This document shows, one piece after another, positions 48,918 through 58,975 of a stretch of 64,000 nt of DNA. The position numbers and the translations under genes are program-made. Position 1 is the stretch's first letter; every line of letters starts with the position of its first letter. The notes under the pieces were generated by a model. The model had not been told where the DNA came from and did not search any database. It worked only from the letters and a program-made list of their open reading frames with translations. Source of the stretch: Catenovulum maritimum (GTDB lineage: Bacteria; Pseudomonadota; Gammaproteobacteria; Enterobacterales; Alteromonadaceae); assembly GCF_001050375.1 (NCBI RefSeq), contig NZ_KQ130488.1, positions 1 to 64,000 on the forward strand. Reading direction: 5' to 3'.

Positions 48918-50543
48918 ATGAATAGAGAAATGCTCAAATATGCGAAAGTGCTAATCATAGATGATCAACCACTCGCACAAATATTTTTAAAACAATCCCT
49001 AGAGAAAATAGGCTTTGAGCTAATTCAAATTGCAGAAAGTGCTAAGCATGCTTTGCGTTTAGCAAAAGAGACTCAGTTCAACTTATATATTTGCTCATTT
49101 AATTTAAGCCGAGATAGAGATGGTTATCACTTATTTGAAGAGCTTAAGTCGAAAGGTTTAGTCAAACTCACCACAACATTTATTTTTACCAGTGCAGATA
49201 CAGATGCGGCCTTAGTCAATAGTGTCGTTGAACTACAACCTGATGACTTTTTAGTTAAACCCTTTACCGCAAAAGAATTAAATGAGCGGTTAAGCCGCGT
49301 GTTAAACCGAAAGCAAAAGTTAAATAAAATTTACTGGGCATTAGACAGTCAAGATTATGCTAAAGCGCTCGAGCATATGGATAAAGCTTTGAGTGATACC
49401 AATCAATCTAATCTGTTTCCTTTTATTATGCGCTTAAAAGGAGATGTATTACTCGCAGATAAACAATTTGAAGCCGCCGCCCAGTTTTATTATGAAGTAT
49501 TAAACCTGCAAAAATTTACTTGGGCTATGGTGGGTCTCGCCAAAGCTTACCTTGGGCTAAATCAAGAAACTAAAGCCAAACAAATTTTAGAAAAACTAGT
49601 TAGAAAACCTGAAACAAAATTGGCAGCGCTTGATTTATTAGCCAATTATTATATTGAACACGATGAATATGAAAAAGCACTCAAACAATTTAAAAGTGCC
49701 AGCAGCTTATCACCTCGCAACATAAATCGGCACAAAAATGTCATCAACTTAGCGCGTTTAGTTCATGATCATGAAAACCAATACGAAGCCGCTAAAACCA
49801 TGGCGAAATTCGCCAAACGTTCATTACATGAAACACCAGATTTATACCTATCGGTTGCCCGTGCAGGCATAGATTACGCACTGACATTAACCGATAACGA
49901 AGCATTCAGTGTGATTAAGCAATCCGAAAGATATCTAGAAACACTAAAAGAAGAATTTGCACAAAACCCAGAGTCAAAAGATCAAGTAACCGTTGTTCAA
50001 GCTAGGCTACATTACTTAAAAGACGAAAATGAAAAAGCTAAACAGTTAATCGAAACTGTTAAGCAACATAGTTTCACCGATAATTTAGAAGACTGCTTAG
50101 ATAAAGCTAAGGCATACCATGAGCTAGGTTATCAAGAAGAGGCGCTAGTTATACTTAATAGTATAGATGAGTTAATCGAAGAAAATGAGATAGGCAATAA
50201 GGTATTACAAGAGTATTTAAATCAAGAGAAACAAGAAAAAAGAGATATTCCTTTTTCTCCTAAAGAACTCAATAACATGGCAGTACAGTTTTATAACCAA
50301 AAACAGCTGCTCCCTTCGATCCAAGCTTTTAGTGATGCCATCAGGCTTATGCCAAATAATCACAGAATCGCACTTAACTTATTTCAAGCCCTAATTGAGC
50401 AAAATTTAAGGGCTCCGTTAGCACAAGAGCACACCGAGATATTAACCAAAGTGAATAAGCAATTAGAGCAAGCTAACTTAGATGACGTTCAACAAGAAAG
50501 ATATGATAAATTGATCGAAAGGAACAAGCGAATACAAAGGTAG
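48918..50543 (+). CDS. Receiver-like (degenerate) plus TPR-repeat protein
   Basis: A 541-aa cytoplasmic protein. The first 130 residues are a CheY-like receiver: LIIDDQP (Asp15, Asp16), a final Lys in FLVKPFT and the fold's hydrophobic strands. The position that should be the phosphoacceptor Asp is Ser60 (LYICSFNL). The rest is TPR repeats (about residues 140-540; AALDLLANYYIEHDEYEKAL). It may signal through protein contacts without phosphorylation. A GAF protein follows 35 bases downstream, so they are probably co-transcribed. Confidence 0.85.
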   Translation: MNREMLKYAKVLIIDDQPLAQIFLKQSLEKIGFELIQIAESAKHALRLAKETQFNLYICSFNLSRDRDGYHLFEELKSKGLVKLTTTFIFTSADTDAALVNSVVELQPDDFLVKPFTAKELNERLSRVLNRKQKLNKIYWALDSQDYAKALEHMDKALSDTNQSNLFPFIMRLKGDVLLADKQFEAAAQFYYEVLNLQKFTWAMVGLAKAYLGLNQETKAKQILEKLVRKPETKLAALDLLANYYIEHDEYEKALKQFKSASSLSPRNINRHKNVINLARLVHDHENQYEAAKTMAKFAKRSLHETPDLYLSVARAGIDYALTLTDNEAFSVIKQSERYLETLKEEFAQNPESKDQVTVVQARLHYLKDENEKAKQLIETVKQHSFTDNLEDCLDKAKAYHELGYQEEALVILNSIDELIEENEIGNKVLQEYLNQEKQEKRDIPFSPKELNNMAVQFYNQKQLLPSIQAFSDAIRLMPNNHRIALNLFQALIEQNLRAPLAQEHTEILTKVNKQLEQANLDDVQQERYDKLIERNKRIQR

Positions 50544-50578
50544 CTACCCACTGAAAATAGCATGATTTGGAATTTAAC

Positions 50579-50989
50579 ATGTCAATAAAACACTTACTCA
50601 GTCAACTTAGATTAGAACTTAATATGGAAACAGCAATATTAGCTCAGATCTCTGATAATCAATATAAAATTGAAGATATTAGCTCAACAATGGATATTTT
50701 TAATCCTGGAGATACTTTTGATTTAACTCAAACCTATTGTGAAGCTGTGATCCAAAGTCAAAAGCTTGTGACTTACACTAACGTAGGTAAGATTCAAAAA
50801 ATGCGTCTGCACCCAGTTTATACCTTGCTTCAACTAGAGTCTTATATAGGCTATCCCATTATAATTAATGACCAAGTCTGGGGCACATTAAACTTATCGT
50901 CTACCGATATTCGTGGTTCAGAATTTACCCTAGCTGAGATAGAGAAAGTAAAAAATACCGCAGTTCAAATTACCAGAGAGCTAACTTAA
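50579..50989 (+). CDS. GAF-domain protein
   Basis: A 136-aa protein that is essentially one GAF sensory domain (LETAILAQI start region; YIGYPIIINDQVWGTLNLSS; FTLAEIEKVKNTAVQI). The ligand cannot be told from sequence; one Cys (YCEAV) is present. The ATG at 50579 is used; a TTG 12 bases earlier is less likely. With no output domain it may act as a ligand-sensing partner of the upstream TPR protein. Confidence 0.8.
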   Translation: MSIKHLLSQLRLELNMETAILAQISDNQYKIEDISSTMDIFNPGDTFDLTQTYCEAVIQSQKLVTYTNVGKIQKMRLHPVYTLLQLESYIGYPIIINDQVWGTLNLSSTDIRGSEFTLAEIEKVKNTAVQITRELT

Positions 50990-51016
50990 ACTGCGGTAAA
51001 CGGGAATAGATTTAAA

Positions 51017-51379
51017 TTATTCAATCAGCCAATTATAGTATTCGGCAAAGCCTTGCTTAATCGACTGGCTTTGCTCGATTAAGTTATCAAAGTGACGAAA
51101 TAAACCACCTCTACTAACCAATTGAGCTGTACCATCAAAGCAATCTTCAACACTCCAACTGTCATAACCGCCATTAACAGTATCGACCAAGGTTACACCA
51201 GTAGTGGCATGTTTAATATAAAATCGACCATGCTCTTCCGCTGGTTGGAATAACCAATCCAGCATATTTTCAGCAGCTGATTGTTGTAGTTTTACCTCTC
51301 CACCTTCAACGCTCAGAAATCGTCCATCTGAAGTTTTTATCTTCCAAGTCTTTGTTGGCATTTGCTTTTGATGATGCAT
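51017..51379 (-). CDS. Hypothetical protein, possibly beta-trefoil-like
   Basis: A 120-aa protein of unknown family with a GAGG ribosome site 6 bases before the ATG. The first half resembles lectin/fascin-type beta-trefoil repeats (WKIKTSDGRFLSVEGGEVKLQ; GRFYIKHATTGVTLV), and the C-terminal part looks helical. No signal peptide. It is convergent with the GAF gene, with only 27 bases between stops. No function can be assigned. Confidence 0.6.
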   Translation of the reverse strand: MHHQKQMPTKTWKIKTSDGRFLSVEGGEVKLQQSAAENMLDWLFQPAEEHGRFYIKHATTGVTLVDTVNGGYDSWSVEDCFDGTAQLVSRGGLFRHFDNLIEQSQSIKQGFAEYYNWLIE

Positions 51380-51786
51380 TAACAACCTCGTAGAGCTTAT
51401 TTAACCCAAACCTGCTTGTGTCTGATTAAAATGATGGGGCTCAATGCCTTTTCATTTCAAGCAACACGTTAAAAATCATCCACTGAATACCTATGTAACA
51501 TTTTTGTTACTAAATTAAGCATAGACAAGTATTCTACTTTTGAAGAAAGTTAGTTGGAGCAAATTACATATGACCAGGGGTTATTTATAAGCGGGAATTG
51601 GAATGCTTATTTTTTCATCAACTTAGAGGTAAAAAGAGCCAATGAATCTAACTTTTTGAAATAAGTAATAACAAAAAGGAATTAACTAAGGTGGAATTTA
51701 TTTATTAATGACTAAAGGTTCAACTCAAATAATCGAGCTTATCGCTAAATTGTGAGATTAAAACACGACTTTTAGCAGTTTTGAAG
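51380..51786. other. Non-coding stretch, no gene seen
   Basis: About 400 bases of AT-rich DNA without a coding frame. A short inverted repeat GTAACA/TGTTAC (51495-51510) is the only structure noticed; it could be an operator. Confidence 0.4.
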
Positions 51787-51817
51787 TCAGACTCAATGCT
51801 CTGTCCATTGAGTCTGA
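51787..51817. terminator. 12-bp hairpin after the transglycosylase-like gene
   Basis: TCAGACTCAATG and CATTGAGTCTGA pair perfectly around 7 nt, 10 bases beyond the stop of the gene on the minus strand. The tail is AT-rich without a long T run. Confidence 0.65.
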
Positions 51818-51826
51818 TAAATTAAA

Positions 51827-52447
51827 TTAAGCAAAAAATAAGCGCCACAACCAACTGCTGTTTAAGTCGTCTTCGCATCTTTTCAACTGTGCGCCATACT
51901 TACTCGCCCTACTTTTTACTTTGAGCGCAACTTTTTTAAGCCATGGTTTCTTATTGTAGCTTTTATTACGATAACCACCCCAGCCTTCGTGGTAATTTAA
52001 ATACTGGTTGTAAGCATCCCACTTGGATACTTTATTAATTTTATGCGTTTTAGAAACAAACCATCCCATAAAATCAATGGCGTCATCAAAATCATCTCGA
52101 TCCGCCCCACTATTATCGGTTTCACGGATATAATCTTCCCAAGTCATAGTTTTAGCTTGAGAGTAGCCGTACGCGCTACTGGCTCGACCAATAGGAATAA
52201 ACCCAAGAAAATATTGCATTGGCGGAGCTGCATCAGACCTAAATGAACTTTCTTGATACATCATAGCCATGGAAACATGCAAAGGTGCACCCCACCTATC
52301 TTGTGCGTCTTTAGCATCGTGATACCAGTCTCTATGCTCAAAAAAAATCTCACAGATATTATCTGGGTTTTTAGGCGGCGGCGTTGCACAGCCACTGACA
52401 AACAAAGCAACGGCTAGGGTAAAAGTTATGGTTAATTTATTCATCAT
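51827..52447 (-). CDS. Transglycosylase SLT-like lipoprotein
   Basis: A 206-aa lipoprotein (lipobox VSGC) with a lysozyme-like fold. SMAMMYQESSF carries a candidate catalytic Glu, and SSAYGYSQAKTMTWEDYI matches the AYG-x-x-Q motif of soluble lytic transglycosylases; the C-terminal YHEGWGGYRNKSY also fits. It may trim peptidoglycan or anchor to it in the outer membrane. It starts 2 bases after the gshA stop, so the two are likely co-transcribed. Confidence 0.8.
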   Translation of the reverse strand: MMNKLTITFTLAVALFVSGCATPPPKNPDNICEIFFEHRDWYHDAKDAQDRWGAPLHVSMAMMYQESSFRSDAAPPMQYFLGFIPIGRASSAYGYSQAKTMTWEDYIRETDNSGADRDDFDDAIDFMGWFVSKTHKINKVSKWDAYNQYLNYHEGWGGYRNKSYNKKPWLKKVALKVKSRASKYGAQLKRCEDDLNSSWLWRLFFA

Positions 52448-52449
52448 GT

Positions 52450-54012
52450 TTAATCTGCAAAATAGGCTTGTAAAAAGTCCGTAAAGTCCAATTTATCTGA
52501 AGCTTCAATACTAACCTGTTTATCGAAACTTTTTTGCGTTTCTTGGTTTAAATATTCGGGGTCAAATTGATAAAAACCTCTTGTATTTGCTTCCGCTTGG
52601 TATTGCTTAGCTAACTGCATGCCCAAAGCACCATTATCAATATTCTGCTCAAGCAATTGATTAATAATTTTAGCTGATGGCGTTAAATCAGAGTTATTAA
52701 TTTTTGCCAATTGTTTTTCTAAAGCAAGTTGATAGGCTTTATTAGTTGAATCCTGATCGAATATTTCTGCAATTATTTTTAATTCAGCAAATATATCTAA
52801 CGCCCAATCGGTTAAGCTAATATCTTGATCATCACGTTTTAATTTTACATTTGGCTTACGGCCATAAAGCAAGGTTTGTTGCATATTGGCTGTGTTTAAA
52901 AATTCATCACTTGCATGTAATTCAGGCGATTCAACTAAAGCACACCAAGTTAAAAATAAATCTAAAAATTTAACTTGGTCTTCGGATACACCAGCTGGTG
53001 AAAATGGGTCAATATCCAATGCTCTAATTTCGATATACTGAATGCCATCTCTTTCTAACGCCTCACTTGGCTTTTCTCCAGACAAAGTGACTCTTTTAGG
53101 CCTAACTGGTGAATAATATTCATTCTCAATTTGTAATACATTGTTATTGAGCTGCTTATAATCACCATTTTTACCATAAGGAATATGCGCAAAATCAGCA
53201 GAAGGCATTTTGATCGCTTTCTTAATACCCGCAATATATTCATCTAACTGATTATAGCGAATACCTAATGAAGACTGAGCTTTATTGGTGTAGCCTAGGT
53301 CGCTCATTCTTAACGATGTCGCGTAAGGTAAATATAAGGTACCTTTACCTATTTTCTCAAAAGGGAAATTTGATTTTTTGTCTTTTAAAAAAGAAGAACA
53401 CAAAGCTGGAGAAGCACCAAACAAATAAGCTAAAACCCATAAGTGACGTTTCACATTTCTTAAGACACTTAAATAACCGCAAGAAATCATATCCTTACAG
53501 CAATCTTGCCCTTTATCTTTTGCCCAAGCTTGCCAAAAACTAATCGGAAACGAAAAATTAAAATGAACACCAGAAATAACTTGCATATAACTACCGTATC
53601 TATGCTTTAGCCCTTCTCTGTATAACGTCTTCATTTTTCCAATATTAGATTCGCCGTAATAGGCTAGCTGAATATCATCTTCTTTGCCGACAAAACAAGG
53701 CATGCTCATAGGCCAAAGTAATTCATTTGGGTGTTGCTGATAAGAAAATTTATGTAAATCCAGTAGTTGTTCTATACTTTTTTTGGTGTTTTGCTCAACC
53801 GGAGTAATAAACTCTAATAAACTTTCTGAGTAATCTGTAGTGATATAACTATGGGTTAATGCAGATCCTAAATTTTTAGGGTGTGGAGAGTCGGCTAACT
53901 GACCATTGGGCTTTATTCTTAGCGCTTCTTTTTCGATTCCTCGGCTAAGTTGAGCAGAAAAACCAGCGGGTTGCATTCGCAAAAAGTCGATTAAGTGTTT
54001 TGATAGATTCAC
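52450..54012 (-). CDS. gshA: Glutamate-cysteine ligase
   Basis: First step of glutathione synthesis, proteobacterial type 1 GshA. The 520-aa product (518 in E. coli) has LSRGIEKEALRIKPNGQLADSPHP at the active-site N-terminus, the ITTDYSESLLEFITP block and VQYIEIRALDIDPFSPAG-like IQYIEIRALDIDPFSPAG near residue 325. It is divergent from the hybrid kinase gene. Confidence 0.97.
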   Translation of the reverse strand: MNLSKHLIDFLRMQPAGFSAQLSRGIEKEALRIKPNGQLADSPHPKNLGSALTHSYITTDYSESLLEFITPVEQNTKKSIEQLLDLHKFSYQQHPNELLWPMSMPCFVGKEDDIQLAYYGESNIGKMKTLYREGLKHRYGSYMQVISGVHFNFSFPISFWQAWAKDKGQDCCKDMISCGYLSVLRNVKRHLWVLAYLFGASPALCSSFLKDKKSNFPFEKIGKGTLYLPYATSLRMSDLGYTNKAQSSLGIRYNQLDEYIAGIKKAIKMPSADFAHIPYGKNGDYKQLNNNVLQIENEYYSPVRPKRVTLSGEKPSEALERDGIQYIEIRALDIDPFSPAGVSEDQVKFLDLFLTWCALVESPELHASDEFLNTANMQQTLLYGRKPNVKLKRDDQDISLTDWALDIFAELKIIAEIFDQDSTNKAYQLALEKQLAKINNSDLTPSAKIINQLLEQNIDNGALGMQLAKQYQAEANTRGFYQFDPEYLNQETQKSFDKQVSIEASDKLDFTDFLQAYFAD

Positions 54013-54181
54013 TATATCTTTCCATTTTGATGATTAAATACTGTTTATTTCAGTATGTTGAAGAAAAAATACGATTATTTTTTACAATTATTCAAACTCA
54101 ACTAATTGCATGTTACATTTATAAGTCATATAAAGTTTGCGCTTTGACATCATGCGTTGAATGATCTACTTAGAGTAAAAT

Positions 54182-57100
54182 ATGTTAATTAATTTTGGCT
54201 CCAGCCTTTTTGTACGCTTACTATCTAGCTTTATTATTGTTGCTTTAATCCCGATCGTATTCACTATTTACCGTGACGCAACGGAAACTAAACAAGCAAT
54301 CAATAAAAGTAATTATCTATCACTTCGCGCTTCATCATTGAAAGTAAATCAAACTATAGATCACTTTATAAATCAACAAGTGGATAGAATAACTTTATTT
54401 TCTCATCTCATAATCGAGAAAAAACTGAAAGCAAGCTGGATAGATGAGGCACCTAGAGCAAAATTTCAAGCTTTGTTAACAGATTTCTCAAATATAAAGG
54501 TTAACCAAATAACCCCAAATAGCGTCGCTATCTATAATAACAAAGGCCAAATAATTGTTGCTAGTACAGAAGATATTGACAACAACATTAGCTCAAATCC
54601 TATTTTCAACCAATTATTTCACACTAACAACCATTACAAGATAGGGTTTAATCAAAATAAATTACAATTCGTAGTAAAAATCTTTGATGCTGCTGGTATA
54701 AGTTCAATTCTATTAGTTGATTTTTTAGCTGACGACCTTAAAAGTCTCATTCCGTTAACGGCTGATACTGGGCTGATTCATATTTTGATTAATGAGAAGT
54801 ATCAAAGCCTAATTAATATTTCTGACAATGGTCACAAGATAACTCAAATATCCACTGAACAAGCCTATAACTTAAATAAGCATACAAAAAACACCCCATA
54901 CTTTATTCAGCTAGATCAGGAAAAATTTCAAACTGAATATGCCGCCCACTTAACACCTATTTCACATAATAATTGGGCAGTCGTAACTTTAGAAAATTCT
55001 GAAAGTTTTCTAAAGCCTATGAGTGATATTTTCCGTACTAGCATTTGGCTGATACTGATTACCCTAGGTTTAGTTATCTTAGTCGCGAGTGCAGCCGCTA
55101 GCTTATTTGCCCAGCCGATTGTCGACATGACCAAGCTCGCTCTCAAAATGGCGCATGGTAATCTAACCTTAAGAGTAGAAACCCCATCTAAAGATGAAAT
55201 AGGTACATTAGCAAAAGCCTTTAATTATATGGCTGAGAGGCTAGCAAGAAGAAACCAAGAACTTAAGCGAAAACAGCAGCAACTCAAACGTGCACAAACT
55301 TTGGCTAAATGTGGTAGCTTTGAATTGTCCAATGAAAAATTAATGTTTTGGTCAGATGAATTATTTACTATTTTAGAGTTAGAAAAAGACAACAGCCGCC
55401 CCAAACTTGCAACATTAATCAAAAGCCTAGGTGACAAATTTGGTCATGAGTTTGAAAAACAACTAACCCACCTCACCACTTCAAGTACACAAGAATCATG
55501 CATGCTGGAATCATGGCTAACTTTGCCAAGTGGCATTGAAAAATATCTTGTCATCAAAATAGAAAAAGATAGCACAGGTGAAGACTTTATCTTAATGGGG
55601 ACTATCAATGACGTCACAGAAGAGAAACTAGCTCAAGCTGAACTAAAACAGAGTCAAGAAAGACTCAGCTATGCACTAGAAGCAACAAATGATGGGATGT
55701 GGGATTGGAATTTAATAACCAATCAAGTTTATTTTAGTCCGAGATGGTTTGAGATGCTCGGTTATAAAGCAAACGAACTGCCCGCCACACTAGAAACTTT
55801 CCAATTTTTAATCGATCCACAAGACAAGAGTGAATTAGAAGAAATAATAACCAAAATTATAACAGGGGAAAGCTTTGAAATAGATCATGAGTTTAGAATG
55901 ATCAATAAATCAGGCACCTCAGTTTGGATCCATTCTAGAGGGACGACAGTAGAGTTCAGTAATGACAATACTACCACTCGAATGGTCGGGACTCATACCA
56001 ATGTCACGGAAAGAAAAAATATAGAACAAAAGTTAACCAAGTTGAACGAAGAGCTAGAAAATCGTGTTAATGAAAGAACCCAACAGTTAGAAGCTAGCCA
56101 TGAAAAATTAACCAGTGCAAAAAATAAAGCAGAACTGGCGAATAAAACTAAAAGTGACTTTTTAGCGAATATGAGTCACGAGATCAGAACACCATTGAAT
56201 GCGATTGTCGGTTTAAGTAACTTATTAACCAAAACAACACTCAACCCAATACAAAAAAGGCATGTCAAAAACATAGAAAAGTCGTCTGAAAATCTACTTT
56301 CTATCATTAACGACATACTCGATTTCTCAAAAATCGAAGCCGGTAAACTAACGATAGAAAACGTCAGCTTTAACTTATCAGAAATTTTATCGAATATATC
56401 TGATATCTTTGCGCACAAGGCACACCAAAAGGGCTTAGAATTTATCGTCAATATAGATCCTAGTGTGCCGACTTATTTAATTGGTGACCCTTACAGACTC
56501 AATCAAATTATCACTAACCTCTTGAGTAACTCACTAAAATTTACTCATCAGGGACAAATAGAGATTCAAATAAGAATCGTTATGGCGACAGATTATAAAG
56601 TAACGATAAAATTCTCGGTAACCGATACGGGTATAGGTTTAACCGAAAGCCAAAAAACAAAATTATTCAATTCATTCACTCAAGCCGATACCTCGACAAC
56701 TAGAGAGTATGGTGGTACAGGTTTAGGCTTAACGATTTGCCGCCAACTCTGCCATTTAATGGATGGAGAAATCAATATTGAAGACAAGCAAACTTCAGGC
56801 TCAACATTTTCTTTTATTATACCGTTTAAAATAGATTCAACACCTAAAGCTGTATTAGAGCTAACAGTTGCGGAGCATAAAAACAGCCGAGTATTAGTCA
56901 TTGACGACAACTGCACCAACGCAGACATGATAACCAGTATGCTGACAACTTTTGGCTTAAAAGCCACATGTGGCTACTCTGGTGAAGATGCCATTAGTAT
57001 TTGCGATACCGCTCAAGACTATTTCGATATTTGTATTCTCGATTGGCAAATGCCGTCTGGTCTAACTGGTAAAGAAACAATCCACGCACTGCAACAGCAT

Positions 57101-58396
57101 GATCAGTGTAAAAACGCTCAATTTATCATAATGCATAATACTGAAATAAGCCCGAGCATAGCCAAAGAGTTAAATGACGAGACACTCATTAGCCTGTATA
57201 AACCGATTAATAGCTCGCAACTGTTTAAAATTATTACCCGAATTTTAAACAACCAGCCTATCCACCAAAAACACGAAGTGGAAATAACGCCAATCTCGAG
57301 TGATAAATTTACCCAAATCAAAGTATTACTCGTTGAAGACAATGAAATAAATCAAGAGATAGCTCAAGCCCTTTTAAGTTACCACGGTATGGCTGTGACC
57401 ATAGCTGAAAATGGGCAAGTTGCAGTTGATATGTTGAACAAAGCTTTAGTCGACCATTTTAAATTTGATATTGTGTTAATGGATATTCAAATGCCGGTTA
57501 TGGATGGTTATGAAGCAACCAAGCAAATCAGGCAAATTCCAGAATATACATCCCTACCAATTATAGCCATGACAGCCAACGCCATGACTCAAGATAAAGA
57601 CCTTTGCCTAGCTTCAGGCATGAATGATCATATAGGCAAACCGATAAATGAAAAACTATTATTAGATAGCATTTCAGATTGGTTAGGACGGGACTGTATT
57701 TCACCTGAACTAAAAGAGGCACAAGAGATAAGTCTAGAACAGGTAAAAATTACCAATGAAATCAAACCAAATGAGTCTATCGATAAGCAATATCAGGGCT
57801 TTGAAACATTTGATATAGAATTCGCTAAAAATCAGTTGGCCGGTAATATCAATTTATTATTGAAAATGATGAATCGATTTAATGACGAATTTTCAACCTA
57901 CGCATCTCAAATAGCTAAAGACCTAGCCGAAAATGAAACTGATAATGCAAAAAATAAGCTACACACATTAAAAGGGGTTGCGGGCAATCTAGGTTTACAA
58001 AAACTACATCATATTTGTAAAGACTTTGAACATGAAATAAAACAAAACCAAGTTGAAGAATTAGATTATTACTTAGCTCAACTTAATGAGATCATTGTCA
58101 TCAGTTTGCAGGCATCTGAAGATTTTTGCCAAGACAATAACGTAGAGGATAAATCGAGGATAAAATTAGCCGAGATAGAAGCAACAAGACTGACCCAAAT
58201 AAAACAACAGATCGCCACTTTAAAAACCATGCTAGCGAATGACGAATTTATCAGCGAGGATGATTTATCAATATTACAACCCCTTGCGCAAACAGAGCAT
58301 AACCAGATTTATCAAACCTTACTTGACGCAATAGAAAACTTTGAAGGGCAAGCGGCCAATGAAGCGTTAGCAGAAATAATGAAACTATTAGAATAA
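54182..58396 (+). CDS. Hybrid sensor histidine kinase with two receivers and an HPt domain
   Basis: A 1404-aa membrane kinase. Domain order: membrane helix (about 10-28), a periplasmic sensor of about 250 residues (Cache-like, not identified further), membrane helix (about 286-308), HAMP (to about 362), two PAS domains (about 375-475 and 495-610), coiled coil, HisKA with His666 (FLANMSHEIRTPLNAIVG), HATPase (about 770-880), receiver 1 (VIDD, Asp in ILDWQMPSG about 953), receiver 2 (VEDN, Asp in LMDIQMPVMDG about 1101) and HPt (LHTLKGVAGNLG, about 1261). No response regulator is adjacent, so its target is unknown. Confidence 0.93.
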   Translation: MLINFGSSLFVRLLSSFIIVALIPIVFTIYRDATETKQAINKSNYLSLRASSLKVNQTIDHFINQQVDRITLFSHLIIEKKLKASWIDEAPRAKFQALLTDFSNIKVNQITPNSVAIYNNKGQIIVASTEDIDNNISSNPIFNQLFHTNNHYKIGFNQNKLQFVVKIFDAAGISSILLVDFLADDLKSLIPLTADTGLIHILINEKYQSLINISDNGHKITQISTEQAYNLNKHTKNTPYFIQLDQEKFQTEYAAHLTPISHNNWAVVTLENSESFLKPMSDIFRTSIWLILITLGLVILVASAAASLFAQPIVDMTKLALKMAHGNLTLRVETPSKDEIGTLAKAFNYMAERLARRNQELKRKQQQLKRAQTLAKCGSFELSNEKLMFWSDELFTILELEKDNSRPKLATLIKSLGDKFGHEFEKQLTHLTTSSTQESCMLESWLTLPSGIEKYLVIKIEKDSTGEDFILMGTINDVTEEKLAQAELKQSQERLSYALEATNDGMWDWNLITNQVYFSPRWFEMLGYKANELPATLETFQFLIDPQDKSELEEIITKIITGESFEIDHEFRMINKSGTSVWIHSRGTTVEFSNDNTTTRMVGTHTNVTERKNIEQKLTKLNEELENRVNERTQQLEASHEKLTSAKNKAELANKTKSDFLANMSHEIRTPLNAIVGLSNLLTKTTLNPIQKRHVKNIEKSSENLLSIINDILDFSKIEAGKLTIENVSFNLSEILSNISDIFAHKAHQKGLEFIVNIDPSVPTYLIGDPYRLNQIITNLLSNSLKFTHQGQIEIQIRIVMATDYKVTIKFSVTDTGIGLTESQKTKLFNSFTQADTSTTREYGGTGLGLTICRQLCHLMDGEINIEDKQTSGSTFSFIIPFKIDSTPKAVLELTVAEHKNSRVLVIDDNCTNADMITSMLTTFGLKATCGYSGEDAISICDTAQDYFDICILDWQMPSGLTGKETIHALQQHDQCKNAQFIIMHNTEISPSIAKELNDETLISLYKPINSSQLFKIITRILNNQPIHQKHEVEITPISSDKFTQIKVLLVEDNEINQEIAQALLSYHGMAVTIAENGQVAVDMLNKALVDHFKFDIVLMDIQMPVMDGYEATKQIRQIPEYTSLPIIAMTANAMTQDKDLCLASGMNDHIGKPINEKLLLDSISDWLGRDCISPELKEAQEISLEQVKITNEIKPNESIDKQYQGFETFDIEFAKNQLAGNINLLLKMMNRFNDEFSTYASQIAKDLAENETDNAKNKLHTLKGVAGNLGLQKLHHICKDFEHEIKQNQVEELDYYLAQLNEIIVISLQASEDFCQDNNVEDKSRIKLAEIEATRLTQIKQQIATLKTMLANDEFISEDDLSILQPLAQTEHNQIYQTLLDAIENFEGQAANEALAEIMKLLE

Positions 58397-58470
58397 ATCT
58401 AGCGGCTACGGCTTACATAATTTAGATAAGTCGTTAAAATAGTCGCATTATAGAATTATTGGAAACACTT

Positions 58471-58896
58471 ATGAGAGCTTGTGGCGTCGAAATTAAAGGT
58501 AGTGAAGCATTTATATGCATTTTAGAATTAGAGGACGGTCTATTTGATATCCCTGATTGCAGAGCACAAAAATTTATTTATCGCAGCAGCCCAGATCAAA
58601 ATGAAATAAAAGACTTTCAGTTCGAATTTCAAAAATTGATGGAGGACTATCGCGTTGATGTAGTAGTCATCAAAGAAAGACCATTAAAGGGTAAATTTGC
58701 TGGTAGTTCGGTTGGTTTTAAAATGGAAGCAGCCATCCAATTACTAGACACAGTTGATGTAATCTTACAATCAAATGTAACTGAAAAAGAATATTTAAAA
58801 GAAAATCCAATCCCAGTCGATTTTAAAGAAACAGGTTTAAAGATGTTTCAACAATCGGCTTTCTCAACGGCTTACAGTTATTTAATTTCTAGGTAA
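58471..58896 (+). CDS. DUF3010 family protein
   Basis: A 141-aa conserved protein of unknown function found in marine gammaproteobacteria. The pattern CGVEIKGSEAFICILELEDG, VDVVVIKERPLKGKFAGSS and FKMEAAIQLLD is typical, and the layout suggests an RNase H-like fold. The ATG at 58471 with GGAAA upstream is used; a TTG four codons earlier is less likely. Confidence 0.8.
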   Translation: MRACGVEIKGSEAFICILELEDGLFDIPDCRAQKFIYRSSPDQNEIKDFQFEFQKLMEDYRVDVVVIKERPLKGKFAGSSVGFKMEAAIQLLDTVDVILQSNVTEKEYLKENPIPVDFKETGLKMFQQSAFSTAYSYLISR

Positions 58897-58918
58897 TTAA
58901 ATCCCTTAGCTTTGAACA

Positions 58919-58944
58919 AAATAAGGGCCTTGCCGCCCTTATTT
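58919..58944. terminator. Bidirectional terminator between DUF3010 and motY
   Basis: AAATAAGGGC and GCCCTTATTT form a perfect 10-bp stem with a 6-nt loop between two convergent genes; A and T runs on either side serve both strands. Confidence 0.85.
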
Positions 58945-58975
58945 GTATTCGCTCAAACTTGAATCTGAACCACCC

